From the NCBI GenBank assembly GCA_046351325.1, contig JAXLYR010000002.1:930001-994000 (forward strand): a DNA stretch of 64,000 nt, written 5' to 3'. Of the stretch, positions 38,109-48,100 are shown piece after piece; the stretch's first letter is position 1; each line of letters begins with the position of its first letter. Origin of the DNA: Xiheicaenibacterium sp046351325. Its GTDB lineage: Bacteria; Myxococcota_A; Polyangia; Polyangiales; Polyangiaceae. A program made the translations under genes and the position numbers. The notes beneath the pieces were generated by a model. The model ran no database searches, was not told where the DNA came from, and saw only the letters and a list, made by a program, of their open reading frames with translations.

Positions 38109-39458
38109 CTACTTCTTCTTCGCGCTCTTCGGCGAAGAGGACGGGTGGTCCGGCTTCGGGATGCGGTACGTCTTCTTCTGCTTCAGATCGTTTGACTTCA
38201 AACCGTTGGCCTCTTTGATGGCCTGCACGGAGACGCCGTAGCGGCGCGCGAGGGAGTCGAGCGTGTCGCCGCTGCGCGCGCGGTGGTAGACGTAGTCGTC
38301 CTCGTCTTTGCCTGCCGCCGCGCCCTTCTTGCCGCTCGACTTCTCCTTGGGTGGCGGCGGCGGCTTGGGCAGGTAGGCCTGCGCGAGCCGACCCGACGCT
38401 TGGGCCTCGGGGCTGAAGAAGCGCACATGAATGTGGGTCGCGTGCCCCTTCACGTGGCGGATGAGGGGCTGGTTGGATTTGCCACTCACCTGAAACACCT
38501 TGTCGAGGAAGGCTTGGTCCTCGCCGGCGTCCTTTGCGTACGCGTAGAGGAGCTTCTGCACCGAGGTGTCGATGAGGATCATCTCGGTGTTCGGATCCTC
38601 GATGAAGGCCTTCACGAAGGTCCACGTCCGCTCGCGGTCGAGGTTCTTGTCGGTCGCGACCGTGTACCATCCTTTATTGTCGTTATAGAAATACGACAGG
38701 TCCACGTCACGCCCGGCCTGGTGGCTCTTGTGCGGCTTGAGGTGGCCGCCGCCCTTCGCCGAGATGTGGCCGATGATGACTTTGTGCGAGTCGGGGAACT
38801 TGGCGAAGACCTTGTCGATCGCGTGCGTGATGGAATCGACGGTCTCTTGGGTGCCCCAGGCGTTGCCCGGGTCCGTCATCGTCCAGTGATCGCCCTTCGG
38901 CATTTGGACGCCGTTGAAGAGGCGACCGCGATTCGGTGCGCCGACAGAGATGGGCCCGATCGACGCGAGGTCGTTCTTGACCTTCTTCTCGATCTCCGCG
39001 CCGCTCAGCCCCTCGATCGGGGATTTCCAGGTGAACTGGGGGCAGTGCGGGGGCGAGCCTGGACCGCGGTCGAGGCACGCCATGAAGTCTTTGTCGGTGT
39101 CGTCGTCGTCGTCGAGGTCCTCACCCTCGCCCTCACCCGTGTCGTCTGCGTCGCCCTCGACCTCGTCGGCGGGCCCGCCGTCCGCGATCGATTCGTCGCC
39201 GTTCCACTTGGCTTCTTCCACGCTGCCGACGGGCACGCAGTCGACGCCGCCGCCCTCGACCATGATCGCGACGCACTCGCCCGAGTTCGCGTCCTTCGTC
39301 GTGTCAGCCTGCTCCGCCGCAGCGTCCGCGCTCGCGGCGCGTGCCCGCGCAGCGACGCCGAGCGGAGTGTCGGGAGATGGCGGTCGAACATCCGCGCAGC
39401 CAATCGACCAGAGCGAAGCCGCTACCAGCGCCGACACGGTGATGAGGGACGACCGCAC
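38109..39458 (-). CDS. Penicillin-insensitive murein endopeptidase (MepA/M74) with LysM
   Basis: GTG 39458 is chosen because it begins the hydrophobic signal (SSLITVSALVAASLWSIGC, lipobox SIGC); an ATG at 39560 is in frame but adds an unlikely basic extension. A long acidic linker (EDLDDDDDTDKDF) precedes the peptidase. MepA motifs: GHISAKGGGHLKPHKS, QAGRDVDLSYFYND (Zn-binding His/Asp), and VKGHATHIHVRFF (the H-x-H site). A Lys/Pro linker leads to a C-terminal LysM (HRARSGDTLDSLARRYGVS, then ANGLKSNDLKQKKTYRIP) that would bind peptidoglycan. The enzyme cleaves meso-DAP cross-links in the periplasm; the lipid anchor and LysM suit a wall-remodelling or predatory enzyme. Confidence 0.9.
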   Translation of the reverse strand: MRSSLITVSALVAASLWSIGCADVRPPSPDTPLGVAARARAASADAAAEQADTTKDANSGECVAIMVEGGGVDCVPVGSVEEAKWNGDESIADGGPADEVEGDADDTGEGEGEDLDDDDDTDKDFMACLDRGPGSPPHCPQFTWKSPIEGLSGAEIEKKVKNDLASIGPISVGAPNRGRLFNGVQMPKGDHWTMTDPGNAWGTQETVDSITHAIDKVFAKFPDSHKVIIGHISAKGGGHLKPHKSHQAGRDVDLSYFYNDNKGWYTVATDKNLDRERTWTFVKAFIEDPNTEMILIDTSVQKLLYAYAKDAGEDQAFLDKVFQVSGKSNQPLIRHVKGHATHIHVRFFSPEAQASGRLAQAYLPKPPPPPKEKSSGKKGAAAGKDEDDYVYHRARSGDTLDSLARRYGVSVQAIKEANGLKSNDLKQKKTYRIPKPDHPSSSPKSAKKK

Positions 39459-39613
39459 CTCGTCTCTATACAGGACGATCGATGACGAGGCGACGAATCC
39501 GAGCCGTCGAACACGGGCCTCGAACGGTGTCGTGTGGTGACGCTCGAAGATCGCTTGCAATGTGCTCTGGTTCGAGTAGGGTGCGCTCGCTCCTCGCGAC
39601 AGCGATGAGCGGC

Positions 39614-39688
39614 CGGGGCGTAGCGCAGCCTGGTTAGCGCACTAGACTGGGGGTCTAGGGGTCGGTGGTTCGAATCCACTCGCCCCGA
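39614..39688 (+). tRNA. tRNA-Pro (GGG)
   Basis: Cloverleaf: acceptor CGGGGCG/CGCCCCG (7 bp), D-arm GCGC-AGCCTGGTTA-GCGC, anticodon stem CTAGA/TCTAG with loop CTGGGGG (anticodon GGG), T-arm GGTGG-TTCGAAT-CCACT-like, discriminator A. CCA is not encoded. The deacetylase ATG lies 13 bp downstream. Confidence 0.95.
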
Positions 39689-39700
39689 CTGGCTTTGCGG

Positions 39701-40648
39701 ATGTCGAGCAGAGCAGTCGGCTTTTTTGGGGGGGTTCTGGCGATGTCGCTCGGGTGCACCTCGAGCGCGCCACGACAGAACGATCGCGCCGATGCGCACA
39801 CCGCCGTGAGCTCGCGCTCGCTCGCGGATGACGGCTTCCTCGACGGCGCAGCGAGCGCCTCCGCGACGACGAGCGCGAGCGCTTCGGTGATCGCGAGCGC
39901 GAGCGCACCCGCAGCACCCGAGCCGATCGTGAACCCTGATCGCGCGGCGGTCGTGCGCGCGCTCGGGGGGCGTCGAGCGCGTGTGTTCGGCCCGTCGATC
40001 CCGGGCGTCGTGCGGACCTTCACGACCGATCGCGATCAGCTCGCGCTCACGCTCGACCTCTGCGAGGGCCGCACCGACGCGGCGTTCGACGAGGAGCTCT
40101 TCGATCTACTCCACGAGCACCACATCAAGGCGACGATCTTCGTGAGCGGCAAGTGGGCGCCGCACCACGCGACGCTCGTGTCGAAGCTCGAGGCCGATCC
40201 CTTGTTCGAGGTCGAGAACCACGGCGCGCACCACAGGCCATGTTCGGTCGACGGCTCGTCGGCGTTCGGCATCGGCGGCACGCGCGACCTCGCGAGCGCG
40301 GTCGACGAAATCGAGGACAACGAGCTCACGCTCGAGACGCTCATCGCGCGCCGCCCGAAGCTCTATCGATCGGGCACGGCCTACTTCGACGACGTCTGCG
40401 TCGCCGCCGCGGCGAAGCTCGGCGTGATCCCTGTCGGCTTCTCGGTCTCGGGTGACGGCGGCACTGGCTTCACCCGATCGCAGGTTCGACGCACGCTCGA
40501 GGGCGCGAAGCCAGGCGCGATCATCGTGCTGCACGCGCACCGGCCGAAGCGCGCGTCCGCCGAGGGGCTCGCCGACGCGCTGCCCGCGCTCGAGAAGCGC
40601 GGCGTCGAGTTCGTCCTCCTCAGCGAGGTCCTCGGCGGCAAGCGCTGA
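39701..40648 (+). CDS. NodB-like polysaccharide deacetylase lipoprotein
   Basis: ATG 39701 is preferred (MSSRAVGFFGGVLAMSLGCT, lipobox SLGC); the frame is also open into tRNA-Pro. After a Ser/Ala-rich linker (SASATTSASASVIASASA) the NodB fold spans residues about 110-310: motif 1 LALTLDLCEG, motif 2 VENHGAHHRPC (His-x-x-x-His), YRSGTAYFDD, and motif 5 IIVLHAHRP. The first Asp (catalytic base) is present, but the second Asp of TFDDG, a metal ligand, is Leu here. It may be an atypical or inactive deacetylase. The target would be N-acetylated glycans in the envelope. The gene starts just 13 bp after tRNA-Pro. Confidence 0.8.
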   Translation: MSSRAVGFFGGVLAMSLGCTSSAPRQNDRADAHTAVSSRSLADDGFLDGAASASATTSASASVIASASAPAAPEPIVNPDRAAVVRALGGRRARVFGPSIPGVVRTFTTDRDQLALTLDLCEGRTDAAFDEELFDLLHEHHIKATIFVSGKWAPHHATLVSKLEADPLFEVENHGAHHRPCSVDGSSAFGIGGTRDLASAVDEIEDNELTLETLIARRPKLYRSGTAYFDDVCVAAAAKLGVIPVGFSVSGDGGTGFTRSQVRRTLEGAKPGAIIVLHAHRPKRASAEGLADALPALEKRGVEFVLLSEVLGGKR

Positions 40649-40728
40649 CGGAGCGTGCGGGTCCGGTGGCGCGCAACATGGGGAGTGGCGTTGACGCGCT
40701 CGTCGAGCGGCCGAATGAGGGCGCCATC

Positions 40729-42837
40729 ATGCGAAACCGCTCGGTGATCTTGTGTCTCTCTTTGGGCGCTTCGGCGTGCGGCTCGTCATCCCCTCGCGAG
40801 ACGGCGCCGACGGCCTCCAGCACGGCGGCGAGCTCGACCGCGATCGCGGACGCCCCGCGACCGAGCGTCGCTCGTCGAGCGCGCCCGCTCTATGTCGGCG
40901 ATCGTTCGGCGTGCGCCGTAAAAAAGGGCGCTGCGTACTGCTGGGGCGACAACGAGCGCGGTCTCTTCATGAAGGGTACGAACGCGCCACAGGCGCTGCC
41001 CGTCGCGATCGATCTCGGCCCACTGAATGGGGCGAAGCCGCTGTCGATCTCACTCGGGAGCTTCGGGCCAACCAAGCTCCATGGCGTCGCGCTCCTCGAC
41101 TCGGGGGTCGTGCGGCTCTTCGACCGCGAGGGCACGAGAGACCTCACCGAGCTCGGCGACGCTGTCGATGTCGCGGCCTCGAGCTTCGTCGTATGCTCGC
41201 GCGCTGCAGCAGGTGCGGTCACTTGCGTCGAGATCGCAAAGACGCCCAAGAGCATCAAGCTGCCCGCGCTCGAGTCGGTCGTCGACCTCGAGGGCGATGG
41301 AGCGTTCTGCGCGCTGCTCGCGACGGGCAAGGTCGTTTGCTGGGATTACCTGCCTGCTTCGGATCACCTCGAGCTGAGCTCGGGGTTCTTGGCGTCGCGT
41401 GAGAACCTCGGTGTTCCCGGACCCGTGCCAGGTCTCGACGACGCCACGCAGATCGCCGTCGGATGGCAGCACGCGTGCGCGGTCCGCAAGGGCGGCGGGG
41501 TGGTGTGTTGGGGTCGCGGAGACGGCGGGCGCCTCGGAGGCCGCAGAGAGGACTCGGAGGCAGCGGTCGCGGTGACGCTCCCCGAAGCGGCCACGCAGGT
41601 CGCCGCGGGGAACACGCACGCGTGCGCGATCCTGCAGTCGGGCAAGGTCGCGTGTTGGGGGAAGCAAGGGACGAAGACCGGCGAGGCCCAGCTCGTCGAC
41701 GGCGTCGATCATCCGCGCTCGATCGCGGCCGGTGGCGACGAGACCTGCGTGGAGCTCGAGTCCTCGGAGGTTCGTTGCTGGGGTGAAAACGAGGTCGGCC
41801 AGCTCGGCAACGGGACGCTCGCTTACGATCCTGTAGCGCGGCCCGTCGCGGGGGCGAGCGACGCCGCGTCGCTCGCGCTCGGTGACGAGTTCAGCTGCGC
41901 AAAGACCTCAAAGGGCGAGGTCCAATGCTGGGGCGGAGCGCGCCCCGAGACGCGTGGGATGCCGCCAGTCGTCGTCGCTGACGCCAAGGACGCCGCGTCC
42001 CTGGTCGCCGACGAGACGCTGACAGCGCTGTTCAAGAACGGCGGCTTTCAGGGTTTCTCTGGTGCCTATGGAATGGCGCCCAACCCAATCGCAATGAAGA
42101 AGTCGGACCTCGTCGCCCTCGGCGATGCGTCGCTGAAGCTCGGCATCCTCAAAAAGACGGGGGTCACGCAGCTCCAATTCGGTCGCTACAACGACAAACC
42201 CAAGCTCGAGACCTTCCCCGTAAAGGGGCTCGCCGACGCGGTCGACCTCGTCATCGGGACGGTTACCGCCGGGGCTCAGTGGGCTTGCGCTCTGCGTTCG
42301 TCAGGGACGGTGGGCTGCGTACCTTACAGTCGATGGGGCTACGCGACGGACCACCCTGACCTCGCTGTCACCGAGGTCCAGGGCATCTCGGACGGCGTCG
42401 CGCTCGGGGCTGGCGCCTGGCGCGGCCTCGGCGTCTGCGTCATCAGGAAGACGGGCGGGGTTGTTTGCCTCGAGTCCAATGGCGAGGACAAGCCGTCGCT
42501 CGAGGCCAAGCCTGTCCCGGGTTTGGAGGCCGGCGTCGTCCAGCTGACCCGGGCACAGAGCAACGCGATCTGCGCTCGCAAGGACACGGGCGCCGTGGAG
42601 TGTTGGGGGCGCAACGACTACGGGCAGATGGGGACTGGCGATTACGAACAGTCGGACAAGCCAGTCGCCGTCAAAGGCCTATCCGACGCTGTCTTCATCG
42701 CGGCTGGGCGCCGCCACGCGTGCGCCATTCGGAAGGGGGGCCAGGTCGTCTGCTTCGGGGACGACTCGGCCGACCAGCTCGGGCGCAGCGAGTCCTCCCA
42801 TCCGAACAGTCCTGTAACCGTCAAGCTCCCCGACTGA
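40729..42837 (+). CDS. RCC1-repeat lipoprotein
   Basis: ATG 40729 (MRNRSVILCLSLGASACGSS) gives a 702-residue lipoprotein; an in-frame ATG 21 codons upstream lacks a signal. The body is a series of RCC1-like blades, with clear copies such as HACAVRKGGGVVCWGRGDGG, HACAILQSGKVACWGK, and a final HACAIRKGGQVVCFGDDSAD. Paired Cys per blade suggest disulfide-stabilised propellers outside the cytoplasm. This copy, unlike those at 19373 and 49029, reads intact. RCC1-type lipoproteins are expanded in myxobacteria and have no demonstrated function. It is convergent with the gene ending at 42841, with only 3 bp between stops. Confidence 0.88.
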   Translation: MRNRSVILCLSLGASACGSSSPRETAPTASSTAASSTAIADAPRPSVARRARPLYVGDRSACAVKKGAAYCWGDNERGLFMKGTNAPQALPVAIDLGPLNGAKPLSISLGSFGPTKLHGVALLDSGVVRLFDREGTRDLTELGDAVDVAASSFVVCSRAAAGAVTCVEIAKTPKSIKLPALESVVDLEGDGAFCALLATGKVVCWDYLPASDHLELSSGFLASRENLGVPGPVPGLDDATQIAVGWQHACAVRKGGGVVCWGRGDGGRLGGRREDSEAAVAVTLPEAATQVAAGNTHACAILQSGKVACWGKQGTKTGEAQLVDGVDHPRSIAAGGDETCVELESSEVRCWGENEVGQLGNGTLAYDPVARPVAGASDAASLALGDEFSCAKTSKGEVQCWGGARPETRGMPPVVVADAKDAASLVADETLTALFKNGGFQGFSGAYGMAPNPIAMKKSDLVALGDASLKLGILKKTGVTQLQFGRYNDKPKLETFPVKGLADAVDLVIGTVTAGAQWACALRSSGTVGCVPYSRWGYATDHPDLAVTEVQGISDGVALGAGAWRGLGVCVIRKTGGVVCLESNGEDKPSLEAKPVPGLEAGVVQLTRAQSNAICARKDTGAVECWGRNDYGQMGTGDYEQSDKPVAVKGLSDAVFIAAGRRHACAIRKGGQVVCFGDDSADQLGRSESSHPNSPVTVKLPD

Positions 42838-42840
42838 GCG

Positions 42841-43512
42841 TCACTTGTCTGCGCGCGCCGGCGCCGCTGGGGCGAACCAGGGGCCCGCTGGCGGCGCGAA
42901 CGGCGCGGGGGCCTTGTGGGCGCGCGTGTCAGTTGCTTTGGGGACCAAGAACCGCACGCCGACCCCGTCGGTCGCGAACCGCGGCGCGGTGAGGCCGGCG
43001 TCGGCGCCGAGGAGCGGGCTACCTACAAGAAAGTCACCGACATTGAGCATCTCGTATTCGTCGAGCCGCAGACTGTGCTGTAGCAGCGTGCTGCCGAGCG
43101 CCACGACCTTCGAGAGGACGCTGCCGGGGTCGGTCGCCTCGAGGCGCCCGAGCGGCGTGCGCAAATGGACGGCGGCGCGGTCAGCGGCGACTTGGAGCAG
43201 CCTGTCACCGGCGAGCCAACCACAATAGAGGGCCTCGTCGGCGAGGGCGCTGCCAGCGAGCGCGAACCACGTGAGCGGCTCGCGTGACCGCCACTCCTCG
43301 AAGACGATCCGCTCGAGCCATTGCTCTGTCTCGACAATGGCGCGTTCGGCGCGCGCGACGGGCAGCGCGGCGCGCGCGGCGGCCGGCGTGGGGTAGGGGC
43401 TCATGCCCGACACGAGCCACGTGAGCTGCGCGGACGCGACCGCCGGGGCTGCGTGCGCAAAGACTGGCTGGAACGCGAGCTCCTCGGAGCTGGATCGCTG
43501 GGGATCACTCAT
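42841..43512 (-). CDS. vgrG-cassette partner protein, unknown function
   Basis: A 223-residue protein, ATG 43512, 14 bp after the candidate cargo gene. It has no signal peptide. It is Ala/Leu-rich and largely helical (PAAARAALPVARAERAIVET, EQWLERIVFEEW, WFALAGSALADEALYCGWL), ending in a Pro/Ala tail (FAPPAGPWFAPAAP). No family recognised. Last position in a vgrG-cargo cassette is the usual place for an immunity protein, but adaptors and accessory proteins also occur there. The absence of an export signal would suit protection or chaperoning inside the cytoplasm. It is convergent with the RCC1 gene. Confidence 0.6.
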   Translation of the reverse strand: MSDPQRSSSEELAFQPVFAHAAPAVASAQLTWLVSGMSPYPTPAAARAALPVARAERAIVETEQWLERIVFEEWRSREPLTWFALAGSALADEALYCGWLAGDRLLQVAADRAAVHLRTPLGRLEATDPGSVLSKVVALGSTLLQHSLRLDEYEMLNVGDFLVGSPLLGADAGLTAPRFATDGVGVRFLVPKATDTRAHKAPAPFAPPAGPWFAPAAPARADK

Positions 43513-43526
43513 GGCCGGTTCCTCTC

Positions 43527-45179
43527 TCAGGGGGCGGGCAAATGCAGGTTTTGGGTGCGCACCGTCGCGAACTGCGCCCGTGTGACTGGATCGCCGAGCT
43601 TGTTCCAATAGACGGACTCGCCATAGCGCCGACCGTTCTCGACCCAGAAGCGGACGCCGGCCCAGAGCATGAAGCGCACGAAGCCAGGGCGCGTCGTGCC
43701 CGACCACCAACGGAGGACGTCCGCGGCGCTGGCGAAGCCGCCATTCTGCGCGAAGTCGCCAGCGATTCGCCGTGATTCGGGTGTGTGGGCCGCCGAGGTA
43801 ATGGAGCTTACGCTGTAGCCGCCCGGCAAGAACCGCCCGTTCGGGGTCTTCAGGCAGGCCTCGAAATTCTCGTAGCCGAGCTCCTCGGGTTCCATGAGCT
43901 TCGGGCTCGCGATGATCTGCGGGCCGTGGGGGTCGACCGGGTCGGGGAATCGCCAAGTCTGGATGTCGGAGGAACGGAAATTCCCGAGCGAGTAGATGTG
44001 TTCGTCGGGGAACGAGACTGTCGCGCCGAGGCTCAAAGAGTGTCCGCGCCAGGCCGAGTGGGGGCTGCCGTGGATGGGCATGAGCGTCGTCGTCGGGAAT
44101 ATCCAAGCGCGCCGCGCGAACATCCCGAGCGTCGCGACCATCGTCTTGAGGAGCTGGACGTGCCCGATGCACGAGCCGTCATTCCAATATTTGTCGTGGA
44201 CGGTCACGACGCGCGGCTGCGGTGTGGTGCGTGGCCCGCTCGCCCAGCGCTCGTAGGCTCGGCGATCCTCGGCCCAATGGGGCCGCGTGGGCGCCCGCGC
44301 CCACATCAGCCATTGATGCTGTACCGGATACTCCGTGCCGGGGTCGTCCTGGTCGTCGGAGCTGCGACCATTGTGCGAGATGGATTGGGCGTGACCGGCG
44401 TCGAAATAGGGCGGCGTCGCGTTGTTGATGCCGACATGGACCTTCCAGAGGAGCTGGTTTTGCTCCGCGGGCGTCGCGACGCTGTGCCGCAAATGGCGAC
44501 TATCCAAGAGCCGCATCAGGTGATCCATGCGCTTCTGCGTGCCGGAGATCGTGTCTTGCGGTCGCCTGTGACCGTTGCCAGTCTCGGCCGGGTCATTGCT
44601 GTCGAAGGCCGGATCGATCGGCCCGTCGAAGATCGTATAGACACGAATGGTCGTCGTCTCGGGCCGGAACGTGAAGCCCGAAGGGCTCGCGCACGACCAA
44701 TCGAAGGCGAGCGCATACCGGCCGACGTCGTCGGGCAAGTGTCCATTGAAGCTCAGCGCGACAGTCGCCTGGCGCGCGCCCGCGCTGAACGAGAACGAGG
44801 CCGTCGCGGGCGCCGAGAAGCGCTGCCTGTCGCCGTCGACCGTGACGCGACCCTCCAAAGTGCCGCTGAGCGCCGCGGTCGGCGTCGGCGTAACCGCCAG
44901 TACCACGTGCACCGCGACCGATGCGTTTCGACGCAGGCACGCGCGGTATCGCTCGTGGCCGCCGCTCCACTCGGGCTGGGTGATGGCTGGGCCTTGCCCC
45001 CAATCTTGGAAGGTCCCGTAGCCGGGTGGGGGCTGGGGCGTCGGGTTCGAACTGCTCACCTCATACAGGGCAATCGTATTGTCGATCTTGACGGACTCGA
45101 CGTGGACCACCGGCACGGTCGAAACACTGGACCGACCGTGGGGTGCGACGCCTCGTGCCCTACCTCTTCCATGACCCAT
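43527..45179 (-). CDS. Candidate T6SS cargo protein, transglutaminase-like
   Basis: A 550-residue protein starting 11 bp after vgrG. There is no Sec signal. The first 190 residues are beta-rich, Ig-like (ATASFSFSAGARQATVALSF, DDVGRYALAFDWSC). The second part has Cys337 in NDGSCIGHVQLLKTMVATLG followed by FARRAWIFPTT, the pattern of the nucleophile helix in transglutaminase/cysteine-protease folds (G-x-C...L-L...A-x-x). His394 (PDEHIYSLGNF) and Asp405 or Asp413 are at suitable spacing to complete a triad. This is a pattern match, not a confirmed domain. Its place directly behind an extended VgrG argues for a delivered effector; protein-modifying or wall-peptide-cleaving activity are the main options. 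Confidence 0.6.
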   Translation of the reverse strand: MGHGRGRARGVAPHGRSSVSTVPVVHVESVKIDNTIALYEVSSSNPTPQPPPGYGTFQDWGQGPAITQPEWSGGHERYRACLRRNASVAVHVVLAVTPTPTAALSGTLEGRVTVDGDRQRFSAPATASFSFSAGARQATVALSFNGHLPDDVGRYALAFDWSCASPSGFTFRPETTTIRVYTIFDGPIDPAFDSNDPAETGNGHRRPQDTISGTQKRMDHLMRLLDSRHLRHSVATPAEQNQLLWKVHVGINNATPPYFDAGHAQSISHNGRSSDDQDDPGTEYPVQHQWLMWARAPTRPHWAEDRRAYERWASGPRTTPQPRVVTVHDKYWNDGSCIGHVQLLKTMVATLGMFARRAWIFPTTTLMPIHGSPHSAWRGHSLSLGATVSFPDEHIYSLGNFRSSDIQTWRFPDPVDPHGPQIIASPKLMEPEELGYENFEACLKTPNGRFLPGGYSVSSITSAAHTPESRRIAGDFAQNGGFASAADVLRWWSGTTRPGFVRFMLWAGVRFWVENGRRYGESVYWNKLGDPVTRAQFATVRTQNLHLPAP

Positions 45180-45190
45180 GGATGTGCTCC

Positions 45191-48100
45191 TCAGCTTCCA
45201 AAGGTGTTTCGCAAAGCGTCCAGTGTGGCCGCGTCAGGCTCGCCGCTCTCGTCGAGCCCCGCCGCGGCTTGGAACTGGCGGAGCGCGGCGCGCGCGGCGT
45301 CCGACCACGTGTCCGAGACCGCCCCCGTGAAGTGGCCGAGCTGCGCGAGACGCATCTGCGCGCCTGAGGCCTCCTCGACGGGGTCGAGCCCGCCGAGCGT
45401 GAGCTCGTAGCGAGCATCCATATCCGGGAACACGACTGTCACCGCAGCGTGGTTCGCGGGATGATGGATCGTCAGCACGCCGTCGCCGTCGGTGGTCGCG
45501 TCCACGGGCTCGGGCTCGAGGCCCTCGATGCGGCAGCTCTTCGACGCGAGCGGCCCGTCGGCGTCGAAGAACCGGACCTCGGTGTCGAGCATCGGCACGC
45601 GCGCCGAGAACGAGTTGAGCTGACCGACGTGTAAGTCACGCGCGCTCGGCTCGCGGAGCGGCACGACCAGGACGTCGCCGGCGCGGAGGACCTGCGGGTT
45701 CGCGCGCTGCTCGCGGAGCGTCGCGTTCGCGTCCGCTTGCCAAAGCTCGTCTGCGGAGAAGCCGTGTTCGGCCGCGATCTGCGCGAGGTGGTCGTGCGGC
45801 CCCGCGACGACGGTGCGGCGCCCGCTGCCAGCGTCGTCCTCGTCCTCGAGCGCGTGATCGGGGACGGAGATGCGCGCCGATCCCTCGAGCTCGAGCTCAG
45901 CCTGGCCGTCGCGGTCGAGCACGCCGCCGGTCTCGCCGTCGTCCGTGCTGATCCTGTATCGGGCGCCCGCGACGCCCTTGCCGTCGTGGCCGACGAGCTC
46001 GATGGTCGTCTTCGGCTTGGACTCGCTCGCCTCGCTCTCGACCGACGCCGACGCCGACTTGAGCGAGATGGAACTGCCGCTCGCCTCGACGCCGGCCTCG
46101 ATCTTCACCGCGCCGCCGCTCGCCGAGGTGAGCGTCACGCTCCCGCCCTGAGCGGTTACAGCGTTGTCACTCTTCAGCTCGATCTTGGCGCCGACGAGGG
46201 ACGAGCTCGACTCCCCCGTTTGGACGATCTTCGGGCCGTCCAAATAGATGCCGTCGTCCGCGATGATGACGCGGCTCGCGCCGCACCTGAGGACGATCTG
46301 CGTCTCGCTCGAGAGCTCGAGGACGCGGCTCGACGAGAGCGACATGACGCCCTCGACGTGCGCGACCAGCGAGCGCGGCGCGCTGGCGCTGCCGACGAGG
46401 ATCGTGTGGCAGCCGCCGATGCGATGGGTCGCGTCCCCGTCCACGCGGAGCTCCAGCGAGTCGTGCACCGCCGTCGAGTCGCGCCCGCGGACGACCGCGC
46501 GGCGGTCTCCGCTTACCGTGTTGTTAGCGTTGCCGTGCACGACGACGTTGCGGTCGCGCCGCACCTCCTCCTCGTGAAGGTCGCCGTAGCTCTCTCTGGC
46601 GCGCCCCTGCACCGTCAGCCGCTGCTCGCCCTCGACGGCGCGCGTGTCGCTGCCGCGGACGCGCGCCTCGCGGTTCTGCCGCACCTCTTCTCGCAGGTCG
46701 CGCTCGGCCCGCAGGAAGATCTCCTCCTCGCCGGCGGCGTCCTCGAAGCTGAGCTCGTTGTGGCCCGTGCTGTTCGGCGTGCTGCGCGTCCGGATCCCGC
46801 TGCGCGTCGCGCTGCCGGGGAGCGCGAACGTCGGTGGGTTTACTTCGTTGTAAAGCGCGCCGGTGACGACAGGCTTGTCAGGGTCGCCGCCGAGGAACGC
46901 GACGGTAACCTCCATTCCAATCCGCGGCAGGAACTGGTGTCCCCACCCGGCCCCGGCCCATGGGGCCATGACCCGCAGCCAAGCCGAGCTGTGCTCGTCG
47001 CGACCGCCTTGTCGATCCCAATGGAACTGCACCTTCACGCGGCCGTGTCGGTCGGTGTGGATTTCATGGTCGGCGGGCCCGACGACCACCGCAGTCTCGA
47101 GGACCGAGACGACCTTGGGCTGCGGACGTGCGGGCCGCGCAGCGATCTCCGCCGGCACGCAGTCGAAGCGGTTCTCGAAGATGGCCTCGGAGGAGCCGTG
47201 CGCGCGGGCCCACTCGGGGACATGACCGCGGTGGTGTATGCGCGTGATCGCGTACTCGCGATTCAGCACTGGATTGGGGTGTTCTTCGAGTTTGAAGCGC
47301 GTGCCCGCGGCGAGCCCGATCGCCGTGCTCACGCCGCGTCCGACCCGCGCCGTCGCGCGAGCCTGCTCGAGGATGAGCCGCGCGCGCGTCGTGTCGACGT
47401 GAGGGCGCGCGTAGTCGCCCTCGTGTTCGTAGAGCTCGAGCGGGAACGGGACGGGCAGCGCGCTCGCGACCTCACTGCCTGTTTGGGCTTCATGGGGGCT
47501 GCCGCGCCCCGGCAAGCGACTGCGCGACGCCGCGACCAAAGGCAAGAGCGGTCGCTCGAAGTCGTAGTCGCGGAGCTCCACTGTTTGCGGCCTCAGGGTG
47601 CGCTCGAGCGCGAGCTCGCGCACGTGGGCGCGGCCGTCCGTCGCGAGCCCTGCCTCGGGGCGGAAGGGGAGGCCCGGCGCCGCGAGCGCGCCGAGCTGCG
47701 AAAGCGCTGACATCCCTGTAACAGTAGCGGCCGCGTCCAGGACGTCGTCGAGCAGGGCCTGCGCGGCGCCCTCGAGCGTCGCGTCGACGAGCGGAGCGTA
47801 CATATGCGCGGTCGACGCGAAGACGACGTGGGGCTCGGTCGTGAGCTCACCCAAAGAGCTCAACGTCGCGGCGAGCGTCACGAGCCCACCTGCGCGCGCG
47901 GCCTCGACGAGCGCGGTCCCTGCCGGCTCGAAGAAGAAGAACATGCCAGCCTCGGCCAGGATGCGAGCGACGAAGTCGAAGTCCGACTCGCGGTATTGCA
48001 CGCAGTACTCGCGGCCCGGGGTCTCGGCGCTGTCGTCCCAACGGCACGCGATCGAGTAGTCCTCGAGCACCTGATTGACGATGGCTTTGACCGTCGTGTT

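Noticed and set aside
45737..47710. 657-codon plus-strand open frame inside vgrG
   Set aside because: Antisense to VgrG, whose gp27/gp5 motifs are unmistakable.
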